From the NCBI RefSeq assembly GCF_014696675.1, contig NZ_JACJQN010000002.1, positions 1 through 64,000 on the forward strand: a DNA stretch of 64,000 bases. Reading direction: 5' to 3'. The first letter of the stretch is position 1. Each line of letters opens with the position of its first letter. Made by a program: the position numbers and the translations under genes. The notes below the pieces were generated by a model, which worked only from the letters and a program-made list of their open reading frames with translations, was not told the origin of the DNA and did not search any database. Below, piece by piece: positions 8,029 to 17,582 of the stretch. This DNA is from Phormidium tenue FACHB-1052. GTDB taxonomy: Bacteria > Cyanobacteriota > Cyanobacteriia > Phormidesmidales > Phormidesmidaceae.

Positions 8029-9459
8029 TTAGATGGTGTCAACGGTGTCGAACTCGAACTTAATTTCCTTCCACAGTTCGCAGGCGGCAGCCAGTTCGGG
8101 AGACCACTTGCAGGCTTCGCGGATGATGTCGCCACCTTCGCGGGCCAGGTCGCGGCCTTCGTTACGGGCCTGAACGCAAGCTTCGAGGGCCACGCGGTTA
8201 GCGGTTGCACCAGGCGCGTTACCCCAGGGGTGGCCCAGAGTACCACCACCAAACTGCAGCACGGAGTCGTCGCCGAAGATTTCCACCAGCGCAGGCATGT
8301 GCCATACGTGGATACCACCGGAGGCTACGGCCATGACGCCGCCCATGGAAGCCCAGTCTTGGGTGAAGTAGATACCGCGAGACTTGTCTTGCTCGATGTA
8401 GTTTTCGCGCAGCAGGTCAACGAAGCCCAGAGTGCCGGCGCGATCGCCCTCCAGTTTGCCCACAACGGTACCGGTGTGGATGTGGTCACCACCGGACATA
8501 CGCAGACACTTGGCCAGCACGCGGAAGTGGATACCGTGGTTCTTCTGGCGGTCAATTACGGCGTGCATGGCGCGGTGAATGTGCAGCAGCACACCGTTAT
8601 CGCGGCACCAGTGAGCCAGGCTGGTATTGGCGGTAAAACCACCGGTCAAGAAGTCGTGCATGATGATGGGCATGTCGAGTTCTTTGGCGTACTCGGCCCG
8701 CTTGATCATCTCTTCGCAGGTGGCGGCGGTGACGTTCAGGTAGTGACCCTTGATCTCGCCGGTTTCAGCCTGGGACTTGTGAATGGCGTCAGCCACAAAC
8801 AGGAAGCGATCGCGCCACCGCTGGAAGGGCTGAGAGTTGATGTTCTCGTCATCCTTGGTGAAGTCGAGACCACCGCGCAGGCACTCGTACACAGCGCGGC
8901 CATAGTTTTTAGCCGACAGACCGAGCTTGGGCTTGATGGTGCAGCCCAGCAGGGGACGACCGTACTTGTTGAGGCGATCGCGCTCTACCTGAATCCCGTG
9001 GGGAGGCCCCTGGAAGGTCTTCAGATAGGCCACAGGAATGCGCAGGTCTTCGAGACGCAGGGCGCGCAGGGCTTTGAAACCAAACACGTTGCCCACCAGG
9101 GAGGTCAGCAGGTTGGTGACTGAGCCTTCCTCAAACAGGTCGAGGGGGTAGGCTACGTAGCAGATGTACTGGTTGTCTTCGCCGGGTACGGGCTCGATGT
9201 CGTAGCAGCGACCCTTGTACCGATCCATGTCGGTCAGCAGGTCGGTCCACACCGTGGTCCAGGTACCAGTGGAAGATTCAGCGGCCACAGCAGCGGCGCA
9301 CTCTTCGGGCGGCACGCCGGGCTGGGGGGTCATCCGGAATGCCGCCAGGATGTCGGTATCCTTGGGCGTGTAGTCCGGAGTGTAGTAGGTCAGTTTGTAG
9401 TCCTTAACCCCGGCGCTGTAGCCAGCTTTTGATTGAGTCGTTGTCTGAGAGTAAGACAT
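8029..9459 (-). CDS. rbcL: RuBisCO large subunit (Form IB)
   Basis: The 476-residue catalytic subunit of RuBisCO, which fixes CO2 onto ribulose-1,5-bisphosphate. The active-site block [16 protein letters not shown] carries the lysine that is carbamylated, and the [20 protein letters not shown] loop-6 region, the [12 protein letters not shown] segment and the [17 protein letters not shown] block are intact. A strong ribosome site (AGGAAGGGAG) sits just before the ATG. It leads the rbcL-rbcX-rbcS operon; no ccm carboxysome shell genes adjoin it in this window. Confidence 0.99.
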   Translation of the reverse strand: MSYSQTTTQSKAGYSAGVKDYKLTYYTPDYTPKDTDILAAFRMTPQPGVPPEECAAAVAAESSTGTWTTVWTDLLTDMDRYKGRCYDIEPVPGEDNQYICYVAYPLDLFEEGSVTNLLTSLVGNVFGFKALRALRLEDLRIPVAYLKTFQGPPHGIQVERDRLNKYGRPLLGCTIKPKLGLSAKNYGRAVYECLRGGLDFTKDDENINSQPFQRWRDRFLFVADAIHKSQAETGEIKGHYLNVTAATCEEMIKRAEYAKELDMPIIMHDFLTGGFTANTSLAHWCRDNGVLLHIHRAMHAVIDRQKNHGIHFRVLAKCLRMSGGDHIHTGTVVGKLEGDRAGTLGFVDLLRENYIEQDKSRGIYFTQDWASMGGVMAVASGGIHVWHMPALVEIFGDDSVLQFGGGTLGHPWGNAPGATANRVALEACVQARNEGRDLAREGGDIIREACKWSPELAAACELWKEIKFEFDTVDTI

Positions 9460-9871
9460 GTCTCCCTTCCTGTGAATCTAATGAAATCCCTCAAGCGAAC
9501 CTTTACAGCCCAGCCACACACAAATAAGCTTCCTCAGTTAAGGAAGCCCTTTGCTCAGCCTAAGCCCCGGTCAGCCCACGCAAATTTGAGACGAGTAGAA
9601 ATACTAAAGCACCCCTCAAGACGGCTGCCCTTTGAGTGCTTTTAGTATTTTTAATTACCGTATGGTTAGCATACTATCAGCGATCGGATAAGTTTAATTT
9701 TGGAAGATCTGTATACATTCATAACTAAAAACTATGAATCAAAGTGAACCAAGGTGTGGGTTTCTCAAGTTCCTTGAAGCAGGCCTGCTTCTATGCCCCA
9801 ACAGTGCTGGCTGACAAAATCCATCCAGAGACTCCGCTCCCTGAAATTGTCGATATACTGTAACGCTTGAG
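9460..9871. other. divergent regulatory region between rbcL and the propeller gene
   Basis: About 410 nt, AT-rich between 9640 and 9760. It must contain the promoters of the rbc operon (minus) and the propeller gene (plus). The rbcL-proximal part would form a long 5' leader. A large imperfect hairpin is listed separately. A TATACT hexamer at 9854-9859 is a possible -10 for the plus-strand gene, without a clear -35. Confidence 0.5.
9600..9649. promoter_or_regulatory. long imperfect hairpin upstream of rbcL
   Basis: The arms AATACTAAAGCAC (9600-9612) and GTGCTTTTAGTATT (9636-9649) pair with one bulge, and inner segments CTCAAG / CTTTGAG extend the stem. T-rich sequence follows on both sides, more strongly on the plus strand. 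It lies about 140-190 nt before the rbcL start, so it could be a leader attenuator, an RNA-stability element or a bidirectional terminator. Confidence 0.55.
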
Positions 9872-9940
9872 GTGCCCAAACCCTTGATGGGTCATTCATT
9901 AGGGGCTATTGCACGCCACCGCAAACCGTGGGGAGAGATT

Positions 9941-10951
9941 ATGTTAAGCCTGCTGGTTCTATCGTCGCTAATCCTGCCACCAGGGAGTCTTTACTCCCTA
10001 CCCCCTAACCTTCACCCTGCAACCAGCCTAGAACCAACACCCCTTCTCGCCCAAACCCCCATCACCGCCGACTACCGCGTCACCGCCCTCCAGCCCGACT
10101 TTACCGGCGACCTCTGGGTGGGCTCCTGGGCAGGGCTGTCTCGCATTAACCCTGAAACGGGGCAAGTACTGCAACGGGTGAGAATGCCGAGCCGCACCCT
10201 AGAATCTTTAGCCCAAGACCGGGTCGGGCGCATCTGGGTGGGCACCTTTGATGGCCTGGTGCGGGTTGACCCGCGCACTAATGTGATTACTGCCCAAAAC
10301 TTCACCTTGCCCTCCAACCGAGTGTTGTCGCTGTTGGTAGACAGCCGTGGCTTTCTTTGGGCTGGCACCGATCGCGGCCTAGTAATGATCAGCCCCGATC
10401 GCGGCCTGCTGATGACCACCGTACAGGAACTGCCGGGGGTCAGCGCCAATGCCCTTGCCCTCGACGGCAACAACAACCTCTGGGTCGGCACCCTCAGCGG
10501 CCTGGTGCAGATCAACACAGCGAATGCTTTCCCCGTTCGCGAAGTCGGTGATCTACCTGGCGGCGCGGTGCAGTCGCTCACCCTCGGCCCCGAGGGGAAT
10601 TTGTGGGTCGGCACGGCCAGTAGTCTTCTAGTCGTAGACCCGGTGCGGTCTGAACTGGTGCGATCGGTAGGGACAATGCGCGACAAAAACGTGCAGACGG
10701 TCGAGTTTGATCAAGCCGGAAATGTTTGGGTAGGTACCACTACAGGCCTGTTTAAAGTCAAACCCGACAGCGGTGAATTGCTGGGACAGGTACCATCCCT
10801 GCCCTCAGGGCGGATCCTGTCGCTATCGACCAATACAGGCAACAAGATCTGGGTAGGCACCAGCGAAGGGCTGGGCTGGGTCAGCCTGACCACAGGCGAC
10901 GGTACCCCTCACTGGGGCTTAGTGAGCCCTACCGTCGTCCAAACCCGTTAA
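9941..10951 (+). CDS. exported seven-bladed propeller (Reg_prop-like repeats)
   Basis: The protein has an N-terminal signal-like segment and then seven repeats with the signature (L/I/V)W(V/A)G(T/S)xxGL of two-component-regulator propeller blades: LWVGSWAGL, IWVGTFDGL, LWAGTDRGL, LWVGTLSGL, LWVGTASSL, VWVGTTTGL and IWVGTSEGL. Seven blades make one closed propeller. In known sensors such propellers sit in front of a histidine kinase, but here no kinase or output domain follows, so it is a free-standing extracytoplasmic binding domain. The ATG at 9941 with a GGGGAGA site is preferred to the GTG at 9872 or ATG at 9887. Confidence 0.75.
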   Translation: MLSLLVLSSLILPPGSLYSLPPNLHPATSLEPTPLLAQTPITADYRVTALQPDFTGDLWVGSWAGLSRINPETGQVLQRVRMPSRTLESLAQDRVGRIWVGTFDGLVRVDPRTNVITAQNFTLPSNRVLSLLVDSRGFLWAGTDRGLVMISPDRGLLMTTVQELPGVSANALALDGNNNLWVGTLSGLVQINTANAFPVREVGDLPGGAVQSLTLGPEGNLWVGTASSLLVVDPVRSELVRSVGTMRDKNVQTVEFDQAGNVWVGTTTGLFKVKPDSGELLGQVPSLPSGRILSLSTNTGNKIWVGTSEGLGWVSLTTGDGTPHWGLVSPTVVQTR

Positions 10952-11148
10952 GAAGTCTGAAGCCTCCATATCCTGCTGCGCCCTGACAAATCGCTCACTT
11001 ACCAAAAGCCGTTTTGACCAGGCCACTGTGTCTGAGGTATGGCGCTATGGCTAGTTCCAGCGTTCCACAGTTCACGGTTCAAGCTCAAGTTAAGAAAATC
11101 GGGTTAAATTCGACTGAGTTTGACGCAACTTTAGGGCGACCAGCCAAT

Positions 11149-11802
11149 TTAGGATTGAGTAACCGCGTAGACACGCACGGGAAACGTGCCAAAGCTCTGG
11201 ACCTTAACGGGCACAGCGTGGAGCTTAAAGCCTGAGTCGGGAAGACTTTCAAGGTTGCACATATGCTCAACGATGGGAATATCTGCACCTAGCAAGATTG
11301 AATGCACAGGGCGATGGCCATCGCTAGTGTCGTCAATATTGAGCGAGTCAATGCCTACCAGTCGAGCGCCAGCACCTTGGAGCCATTCTGCCGCCGCTGC
11401 GGTTAAAAAGGGATGCCCCTTGAAATACTGAGCTGTCCGCCAGTGCTGAGACCACCCGGTATGTACGAGCACAGCTTTGCCCTGAACCGCTGCCCCTGCG
11501 AACAACTCTGGACCAATCGCCCGTTGCGTTGGGTCAGCCCGGAACAACAGCCCGTCGATGTCTGCGATAGATTCTAGAGGCAGTTCCGATAAATCTTTGC
11601 CGTTAGCGTAGCGATGAAAGGGCGAATCAATGTACGTGCCGGTGTTGGCCGCCATTTCGATTTTGCCAATGTGGAAAGTGGTGCCTTTGGCGTAGTGGGC
11701 CTGCGAGGCTTCCCGGCTGAGAAAATCGCAAATGATGGGGCCAGGAATACCTTCGTAGGTAATCATGCCGTGCTCTACGGTATGGCTCAGATCGATCAGC
11801 AT
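11149..11802 (-). CDS. cyclase-family hydrolase (kynurenine formamidase-like)
   Basis: A 217-residue member of the metal-dependent cyclase/arylformamidase fold. The opening LIDLSHTVEHGMITYEG and the later DGHRPVHSILLG are characteristic. The usual metal motif HxGTHxDxPxH appears here as NTGTYIDSPFH, so the first two histidines are replaced by Asn and Tyr while Asp and the last His remain. That variant recurs in a subgroup of this family. The substrate is unknown; kynurenine formamidase activity should not be assumed. It stands alone on the minus strand. Confidence 0.8.
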   Translation of the reverse strand: MLIDLSHTVEHGMITYEGIPGPIICDFLSREASQAHYAKGTTFHIGKIEMAANTGTYIDSPFHRYANGKDLSELPLESIADIDGLLFRADPTQRAIGPELFAGAAVQGKAVLVHTGWSQHWRTAQYFKGHPFLTAAAAEWLQGAGARLVGIDSLNIDDTSDGHRPVHSILLGADIPIVEHMCNLESLPDSGFKLHAVPVKVQSFGTFPVRVYAVTQS

Positions 11803-11885
11803 TCTCTTTTCTTTGGCAACGGCTATACCAGAATGCTAAACCGAGAGAGCCCTTACCTAACAGCCTCTAGGCCCCAAAATTGGCT

Positions 11886-12422
11886 TCAAAGGCGAGTTTC
11901 TAGGTATTGCCCAATCATAATCTGTTCTCCAGCGCGGGAAATGACCGTTTGGCGGGTGCGGTAGCGCTGGCCAATCAGCCGCAGTTCTTCTTCAAACGAG
12001 GAGTCGTTGTACTGGGTTTTGAGCACCAAGGTACGGCTGTCGGTGAAATGATACTGGGCGGTGACGGGTTTAGAGGTGGCAAAACCGCGATCGCGATACA
12101 ACGTCGTCCCCCGCACCCCAAAGATAGTGTTGCCCGCTACGGGCTTTTTGCCGGTGCCCACGTACTCGCTTTCCCAAGTGACGGTGGTGCCGCAAATCAA
12201 TGGCTTTTGAGGATCGAGCTGGTGCAAGCTAGCCAGTTCCAAGAGCTGATCGGCACCTGCCTCTAGAAACTCAATCGTGATTTGGCTCACTACTTCCTGG
12301 GTTTCGCCGCTTTTGAGGGTGTAGTAGCGCCGCTCCGATCGCCAGTCTCCGGCGGTTTCTTGAAAAAAGGCCTGCACTAAAGGTTCAGCTAAAAGGCGGG
12401 CAACATCAGCGGAGAGGGGCAT
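11886..12422 (-). CDS. phycobiliprotein lyase, CpeS/CpcS family
   Basis: A 178-residue lipocalin-like lyase expected to attach a bilin chromophore to a cysteine of a phycobiliprotein. The start region has the family pattern GDWRSERRYYTL followed by ETQEVVSQITIEFLE; mid-protein segments TVTWESEYVG and FGVRGTTLYRDRGFA lead to a C-terminal RTRQTVISRAGEQIMIGQY strand. The ATG at 12422 is preferred over the extension to 12464. It is divergent from a second family member at 12715, about 290 nt away. Which phycobiliprotein it serves cannot be read from sequence. Confidence 0.8.
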   Translation of the reverse strand: MPLSADVARLLAEPLVQAFFQETAGDWRSERRYYTLKSGETQEVVSQITIEFLEAGADQLLELASLHQLDPQKPLICGTTVTWESEYVGTGKKPVAGNTIFGVRGTTLYRDRGFATSKPVTAQYHFTDSRTLVLKTQYNDSSFEEELRLIGQRYRTRQTVISRAGEQIMIGQYLETRL

Positions 12423-12714
12423 AGTCGACCATCCAGAGAAAGGGCATAGAGCAGAAAAAGTCAATCCATAAATCAGGATTGTTAGACTTCTTAACTTTAG
12501 TTTTTATCATAATCGGCAGGCAAGCGTCCGACAATGACCCAAGTGGGTGATTTTAGCCAGACCTGTGGATGATCCTACGCAGTCTTGCAGGAGATTCTGT
12601 AAGCATTAATACTTAAGTCCAAAGCGTTTCATCGGTAGGCCTGTGAACGGTTGATGAGCACCTCACAAACCCTGTTACCGTTAGTAGGTACGCGCATCCC
12701 TGAGGGCTAACGCA

Positions 12715-13269
12715 ATGGATTTAGCCGACATAACTTACTTCTTCGACTGCTGCATTGGTCAATGGTCGATCGAGCGCACCTATCACTACATTGCCCAGCA
12801 AGAGATCGAGCGATCGCATACCGACTTTCGTGTCGATGCCATCACTCCTGAGCTGCGCCGCAAGGTGCTGGCCGACAACGGCTACGACCCGATTGAGAAT
12901 ATCGACCAGATGCCCGGCTTTCAGCTCGCCTTCCACACCGTCTCCGACAAAGGCGAAGAGGTTTCCCAGGAGCTGCGCGCCCTATTTGTGCCCAAGCAGC
13001 AAACGGGGACTGTGCTAGCGGGAGACTATTTGCGCGATCGCGCCTACGAAGAAGACCGCCCGATCATCTCCACCTTCACCTACGACCAGAGCAACCGCGA
13101 GTTACTCATGACCACCCCCTACACCCGCGTGGTCTCCGTCGATTCCATTCTGCTAGTCAACCCCAACACACGCATTCGCCGCATTCTCAACTACCACCGC
13201 CCCGCTGAGGGAGAGGCCATGGATACCTTGGCGCTGGTCGGGTTTGGCGTGGAGCAAAAGGTGGAGTAG
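12715..13269 (+). CDS. phycobiliprotein lyase, CpeS/CpcU-like
   Basis: A 184-residue second CpeS-family lyase. It opens with DITYFFDCCIGQWSIERTYH and continues with IERSHTDFRV, PGFQLAFHTVSDKGEE and the strand pair LLMTTPYTRVVSVDSI and NPNTRIRRILNYHR. In Synechococcus the lyases CpcS and CpcU work as a heterodimer; this head-to-head pair could be such partners, which is an inference from family and position. No phycobilisome structural genes lie in the window. Confidence 0.8.
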   Translation: MDLADITYFFDCCIGQWSIERTYHYIAQQEIERSHTDFRVDAITPELRRKVLADNGYDPIENIDQMPGFQLAFHTVSDKGEEVSQELRALFVPKQQTGTVLAGDYLRDRAYEEDRPIISTFTYDQSNRELLMTTPYTRVVSVDSILLVNPNTRIRRILNYHRPAEGEAMDTLALVGFGVEQKVE

Positions 13270-13367
13270 GGGGTCAGAGAGCATGCGCTTGCCCTGGATT
13301 GTGAACCCTTTCGCCCTTCAAGAGACAACTTAGGGCTAAGATCGGGAGGCAATTTCCCCCTGCCAGC

Positions 13368-15752
13368 ATGACAGCCTTTTCTACCGCCCCTTTTAGCCCC
13401 GCCGAAATCGCCTCTGAGGGCATCAAGCCCGAGGAGTACGACGACATTGTGCAGCGGTTGGGTCGCCACCCCAACCGCGCCGAACTGGGCATGTTTGGGG
13501 TGATGTGGTCAGAGCACTGCTGCTACAAAAACTCTCGCCCGCTACTCAAGCAGTTCCCCACCGAGGGGCCACGGGTGCTGGTGGGGCCAGGGGAAAACGC
13601 GGGCGTCATCGACGCGGGCGATGGGCTGCGGGTAGCCTTTAAGATCGAATCCCACAACCATCCTTCCGCCGTAGAGCCGTTCCAGGGGGCCGCTACCGGG
13701 GTCGGCGGCATTCTGCGCGATATTTTTACCATGGGGGCGCGCCCGATCGCCGTGCTTAACTCCCTGCGGTTTGGCGATCTGGCAGACAGCCGCACTCGCC
13801 GCCTGTGCCAGGGGGTGGTGTCGGGCATTGCCCACTACGGCAATTGCTTTGGGGTACCTACGGTGGGCGGTGAGGTGTATTTTGACGCCGCCTACAACGG
13901 CAACCCGCTGGTGAATGCGATGGCGATCGGCATCATGGAAACCGACGACATCGTCAAATCTGGGGCGGCGGGCCTGGGTAACCCGGTGGTGTACGTCGGT
14001 TCAACCACCGGGCGCGACGGCATGGGCGGGGCCAGCTTCGCCAGTGCCGAACTGACGGATGAGTCTGAGCAAAATCGTCCTGCCGTGCAGGTGGGCGACC
14101 CTTTTCTTGAAAAATCCTTGGTAGAAGCTTGTTTAGAGGCGTTTAAGACGGGAGCGATCGTCGCCGCCCAAGACATGGGGGCAGCGGGTCTCACCTGTTC
14201 CACCGCCGAGATGGCGGCCAAGGGGGGCGTAGGCATTGAGCTAGATCTCGACCTCATCCCCGTGCGGGAAACCGGCATGGTGCCCTACGAGTATCTGCTG
14301 TCAGAATCCCAGGAGCGCATGCTGTTTGTGGTCGCCAAAGGCCGCGAAGCTGAGGTGATCGAAATCTTTGAGCGCTGGGGTCTCCATGCCGTTGTGGCTG
14401 GCACAGTCATTGCCGATCCCATTGTGCGAATTCTGTTCCAGGGGGATGTCGCTGCCGAAATTCCCGCCCTAGCTCTGTCAGAAAATACCCCCATCTACCA
14501 TCACGACTTGCTGAGCGAACCGCCCGACTATGCTCAAAAAGCCTGGGCCTGGAGTGAAGACAGTTTGCCGCCCTGCTCTGCTGCAGGAATAGTGCTCCCT
14601 AGTTTGGGCGAAACGACCTGGACGGGAGTTCTCCATCGGCTGCTAGGTCAGCCCACGATCGCATCAAAAGCCTGGGTCTATCGCCAGTACGACCACCAGG
14701 TGCAAAACAACACCGTCCGTTACCCCGGCCAGGGGGATGCCGCCGTCATTCGCCTGCGGCCCCAGGAAGCGGTACCCGGCTATCAGCCAGGAGCGGTAAC
14801 GCGGGGTTTGGCCGCCACCGTAGACTGCAACGCCCGCTACGTGTATCTCAACCCCTACGAAGGCGCTAAAGCCGCTGTGGCCGAAGCCGCTCGCAATCTT
14901 AGCTGTGTCGGTGCCCTGCCCCTGGCGGTGACCGACAATCTCAACTTTGGCAGCCCCGAAAAGCCCATTGGCTACTGGCAACTGGCCAACGCCTGCCGGG
15001 GCCTAGCCGATGCCTGCCGTGAGTTTGAGACCCCCGTGACCGGGGGCAATGTCTCGCTCTACAACGAAACCGTAGACAGCCAGGGCAACCCCCAGCCCAT
15101 CTACCCCACCCCCGTGGTTGGCATGGTGGGGCTAATCGACGATTTGAGCCGCACTTGTGGCCAGGGCTGGCAGCAAGAGGGTGACTTGATCTACCTGCTG
15201 GGCGTATTGGTGGAGCAGACAGAAACAGCAGCAACCGACGGCAATCCCCTAGTTACTCTAGGCGGCTCGGAGTACCTGGCGGCAATCTACAGTCAGGCAA
15301 CTGGACGGCCCCCGGCGATCGATATGGCGCTTGAGAAGAAGGTGCAGGCCGCCTGCCGCCACGGTATTGGCCAGGGTTGGGTGCGATCGGCCCATGACAG
15401 CGCCGAGGGCGGGTTGGCCGTCGTATTAGCAGAATCGTGCATTAGCGGGCAGCTTGGAGCCCTGGTGCAACTGCCATTGGCGGCTGATCGGTCTGGCCAG
15501 CGGTGGGATCGGCTGCTGTTTGGGGAAGGGGGTGCCAGAATTGTCGTCTCGGTGAGCCGCGAGCATCAGGCGGATTGGGAGGCTCACCTGAGTTATCACC
15601 TGGCGGGTAACTGGCAATGGCTAGGCACCGTACAGGGTGACACCTTGGTCATTGCCAGTGGAGATGGTCAACCCCTGATTGCTGATGAGGTGAATTCTCT
15701 GGCGTCTACCTGGCACACTGCGATCGAGCAGCGGCTTGCTGGGGAGAGCTAG
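13368..15752 (+). CDS. purL: phosphoribosylformylglycinamidine synthase subunit PurL
   Basis: The large synthetase subunit of the fourth step of purine biosynthesis, converting FGAR to FGAM with ATP and ammonia delivered by PurQ through PurS. The 794-residue length is that of the short (three-protein) PurL. Visible blocks are [35 protein letters not shown], the [15 protein letters not shown] segment and, in the second half, [12 protein letters not shown] and [11 protein letters not shown]. It is followed by purF about 280 nt downstream on the same strand, a pairing common in cyanobacteria. Confidence 0.98.
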   Translation: MTAFSTAPFSPAEIASEGIKPEEYDDIVQRLGRHPNRAELGMFGVMWSEHCCYKNSRPLLKQFPTEGPRVLVGPGENAGVIDAGDGLRVAFKIESHNHPSAVEPFQGAATGVGGILRDIFTMGARPIAVLNSLRFGDLADSRTRRLCQGVVSGIAHYGNCFGVPTVGGEVYFDAAYNGNPLVNAMAIGIMETDDIVKSGAAGLGNPVVYVGSTTGRDGMGGASFASAELTDESEQNRPAVQVGDPFLEKSLVEACLEAFKTGAIVAAQDMGAAGLTCSTAEMAAKGGVGIELDLDLIPVRETGMVPYEYLLSESQERMLFVVAKGREAEVIEIFERWGLHAVVAGTVIADPIVRILFQGDVAAEIPALALSENTPIYHHDLLSEPPDYAQKAWAWSEDSLPPCSAAGIVLPSLGETTWTGVLHRLLGQPTIASKAWVYRQYDHQVQNNTVRYPGQGDAAVIRLRPQEAVPGYQPGAVTRGLAATVDCNARYVYLNPYEGAKAAVAEAARNLSCVGALPLAVTDNLNFGSPEKPIGYWQLANACRGLADACREFETPVTGGNVSLYNETVDSQGNPQPIYPTPVVGMVGLIDDLSRTCGQGWQQEGDLIYLLGVLVEQTETAATDGNPLVTLGGSEYLAAIYSQATGRPPAIDMALEKKVQAACRHGIGQGWVRSAHDSAEGGLAVVLAESCISGQLGALVQLPLAADRSGQRWDRLLFGEGGARIVVSVSREHQADWEAHLSYHLAGNWQWLGTVQGDTLVIASGDGQPLIADEVNSLASTWHTAIEQRLAGES

Positions 15753-16033
15753 GGCAGGTTTGGCACTTTTCTTGATTGCCCTACATACAGCCTGATAATC
15801 CTTTCTATATCGGGTTTGCGGAGCCATCTGTGGAGAATGCGGCAGGTGTTATGATCGAGCCTATGTTAAGGGACTATTAAATAAGTCAAGGGAGTTCGGT
15901 AGTTTCTAATACCACTTCGAAATTCCTGCCCCTATGATGAAGCTGGGCTCGCATTGAGGGCAAAATGCGGCAGCCAAGTGTGTTGAGAATTGCTCCTTTG
16001 CCAATTGCGTTCCTAAGCCACCCTGCACCACCA
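15753..16033. other. purL-purF intergenic region
   Basis: About 280 nt. No gene or strong terminator is visible. It may hold a separate purF promoter. Confidence 0.35.
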
Positions 16034-17575
16034 ATGACGTTCCCTTCTAAATCTTTCCTAGACGAGTCCTACGATTCACCCCAGGATCATGTTGCGGATA
16101 CTCGTGCCGAGGCGCTGCCCGATCGCCCTGACAAGCCCGAAGAAGCCTGCGGCATCTTTGGTCTCTATGCCCCCGATGAAGAAGTGGCGCGGCTGGCCTA
16201 TTTTGGTCTCTTTGCCCTACAACACCGGGGCCAAGAGTCGGCGGGCATCGCCACCTTCGACGCCTCTGGCAGCCACTGCTATAAGCACATGGGTTTGGTA
16301 TCCCAAGTATTTGATGACCAAATTCTGCAAGACCTGTCGGGGCACATTGCTGTGGGCCATACGCGCTACTCCACCACTGGGTCTAGCCACGTGTGCAATG
16401 CCCAGCCCGCCATGGTGCCCACCCGCCTGGGTGAGCTGGCCCTGGCCCACAACGGCAATTTGGTCAACGCCGCCGACCTGCGCGAAGAGCTGTTAGACCG
16501 CCACCATGACCTGGTGACCACCACCGATTCAGAAATGATCGCCTTTGCCCTGGCCGAGGCCGTCAACGATGGGGCCGACTGGGTCAGCGCTGCCGAAACC
16601 GCCTTTAACCGCTGCTACGGAGCCTTTAGCCTGGTAATTGGCACGCCCAACGGCATTTTAGGTGCCCGCGACCAGCAAGGCATTCGCCCCCTGGTGCTGG
16701 GGGTGCTGGGCCATGACCTTCCTGAGGTGGGTCAGCCCGCTCACTATGTGCTGGCCTCAGAGACCTGTGCCCTCGACATCATTGGAGCCACCTACGTTCG
16801 CGACATTGAGCCGGGTGAATTGGTGTGGATTACCCCCGATGGCATTATTTCTCGCCAGTGGGCAGAGGCGACCCAGCGCAAGCTCTGCGTGTTCGAGATG
16901 ATCTACTTCTCGCGGCCCGATAGCATTGTCAACGGCGAGAGCCTTTACAGCTACCGTCGCCGCCTGGGCCATCAGCTAGCCAGAGAAGCTCCTGCCGATG
17001 TGGATTTGATTATGGCGGTACCCGACTCTGGGGTGCCAGCGGCGATCGGCTTTTCGCAGCAGTCTCAGATTCCCTACGCGGAGGGGCTGATTAAGAACCG
17101 CTATGTGGGGCGCACCTTTATTCAGCCGACCCAGTCGATGCGGGAGGTGGGCATTCGCATGAAACTAAATCCCCTCAAGGACGTGCTGGAGGGCAAGCGA
17201 ATTTTAATCGTGGATGACTCAATTGTGCGAGGTACCACTAGCCGTAAGATTGTGCAGGCTCTGCGAGATGCGGGTGCGATCGAGGTACATATGCGGATTT
17301 CGTCGCCGCCGGTCACCCACCCCTGTTTTTATGGCATTGATACCGACAACCAAGATCAGCTAATTGCGGCCACCAAGTCTCTAGAGGAGATTGCCGATCA
17401 AATTCAGGTAGATTCCCTAGCTTATCTGAGCTGGGAGGGCATGCTGGCCGCGACGAATCAAGAGCCAGGCAGCTTCTGCTCTGCCTGCTTTACGGGCAAA
17501 TATCCGGTGGAAATTCCTGAACCCTTTAAGCGGGCCAAGCTCAAGTTTGAGGTCAAAGAACCAGTAGCAACCTAA
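16034..17575 (+). CDS. purF: amidophosphoribosyltransferase PurF
   Basis: Catalyses the first committed step of purine synthesis, forming phosphoribosylamine from PRPP and glutamine. A short propeptide precedes the processed nucleophile Cys39 in EEACGIFGLYAP. The glutaminase domain (LQHRGQESAGIA, GHTRYSTTG, LAHNGNLVN) is followed by a phosphoribosyltransferase domain with the PRPP loop RILIVDDSIVRGTT. C-terminal cysteines (FCSACFTGKYP) match the Fe-S-containing type. The ATG at 16034 is preferred to the ORF extension beginning at 15965, since it gives a propeptide of typical size. Confidence 0.97.
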   Translation: MTFPSKSFLDESYDSPQDHVADTRAEALPDRPDKPEEACGIFGLYAPDEEVARLAYFGLFALQHRGQESAGIATFDASGSHCYKHMGLVSQVFDDQILQDLSGHIAVGHTRYSTTGSSHVCNAQPAMVPTRLGELALAHNGNLVNAADLREELLDRHHDLVTTTDSEMIAFALAEAVNDGADWVSAAETAFNRCYGAFSLVIGTPNGILGARDQQGIRPLVLGVLGHDLPEVGQPAHYVLASETCALDIIGATYVRDIEPGELVWITPDGIISRQWAEATQRKLCVFEMIYFSRPDSIVNGESLYSYRRRLGHQLAREAPADVDLIMAVPDSGVPAAIGFSQQSQIPYAEGLIKNRYVGRTFIQPTQSMREVGIRMKLNPLKDVLEGKRILIVDDSIVRGTTSRKIVQALRDAGAIEVHMRISSPPVTHPCFYGIDTDNQDQLIAATKSLEEIADQIQVDSLAYLSWEGMLAATNQEPGSFCSACFTGKYPVEIPEPFKRAKLKFEVKEPVAT

Positions 17576-17582
17576 CGAGGCC

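Noticed and set aside
7927-9123. 398-codon plus-strand open frame antisense to rbcL
   Set aside because: It is the reverse-strand shadow of a highly conserved GC-rich gene and has no protein-like motifs.
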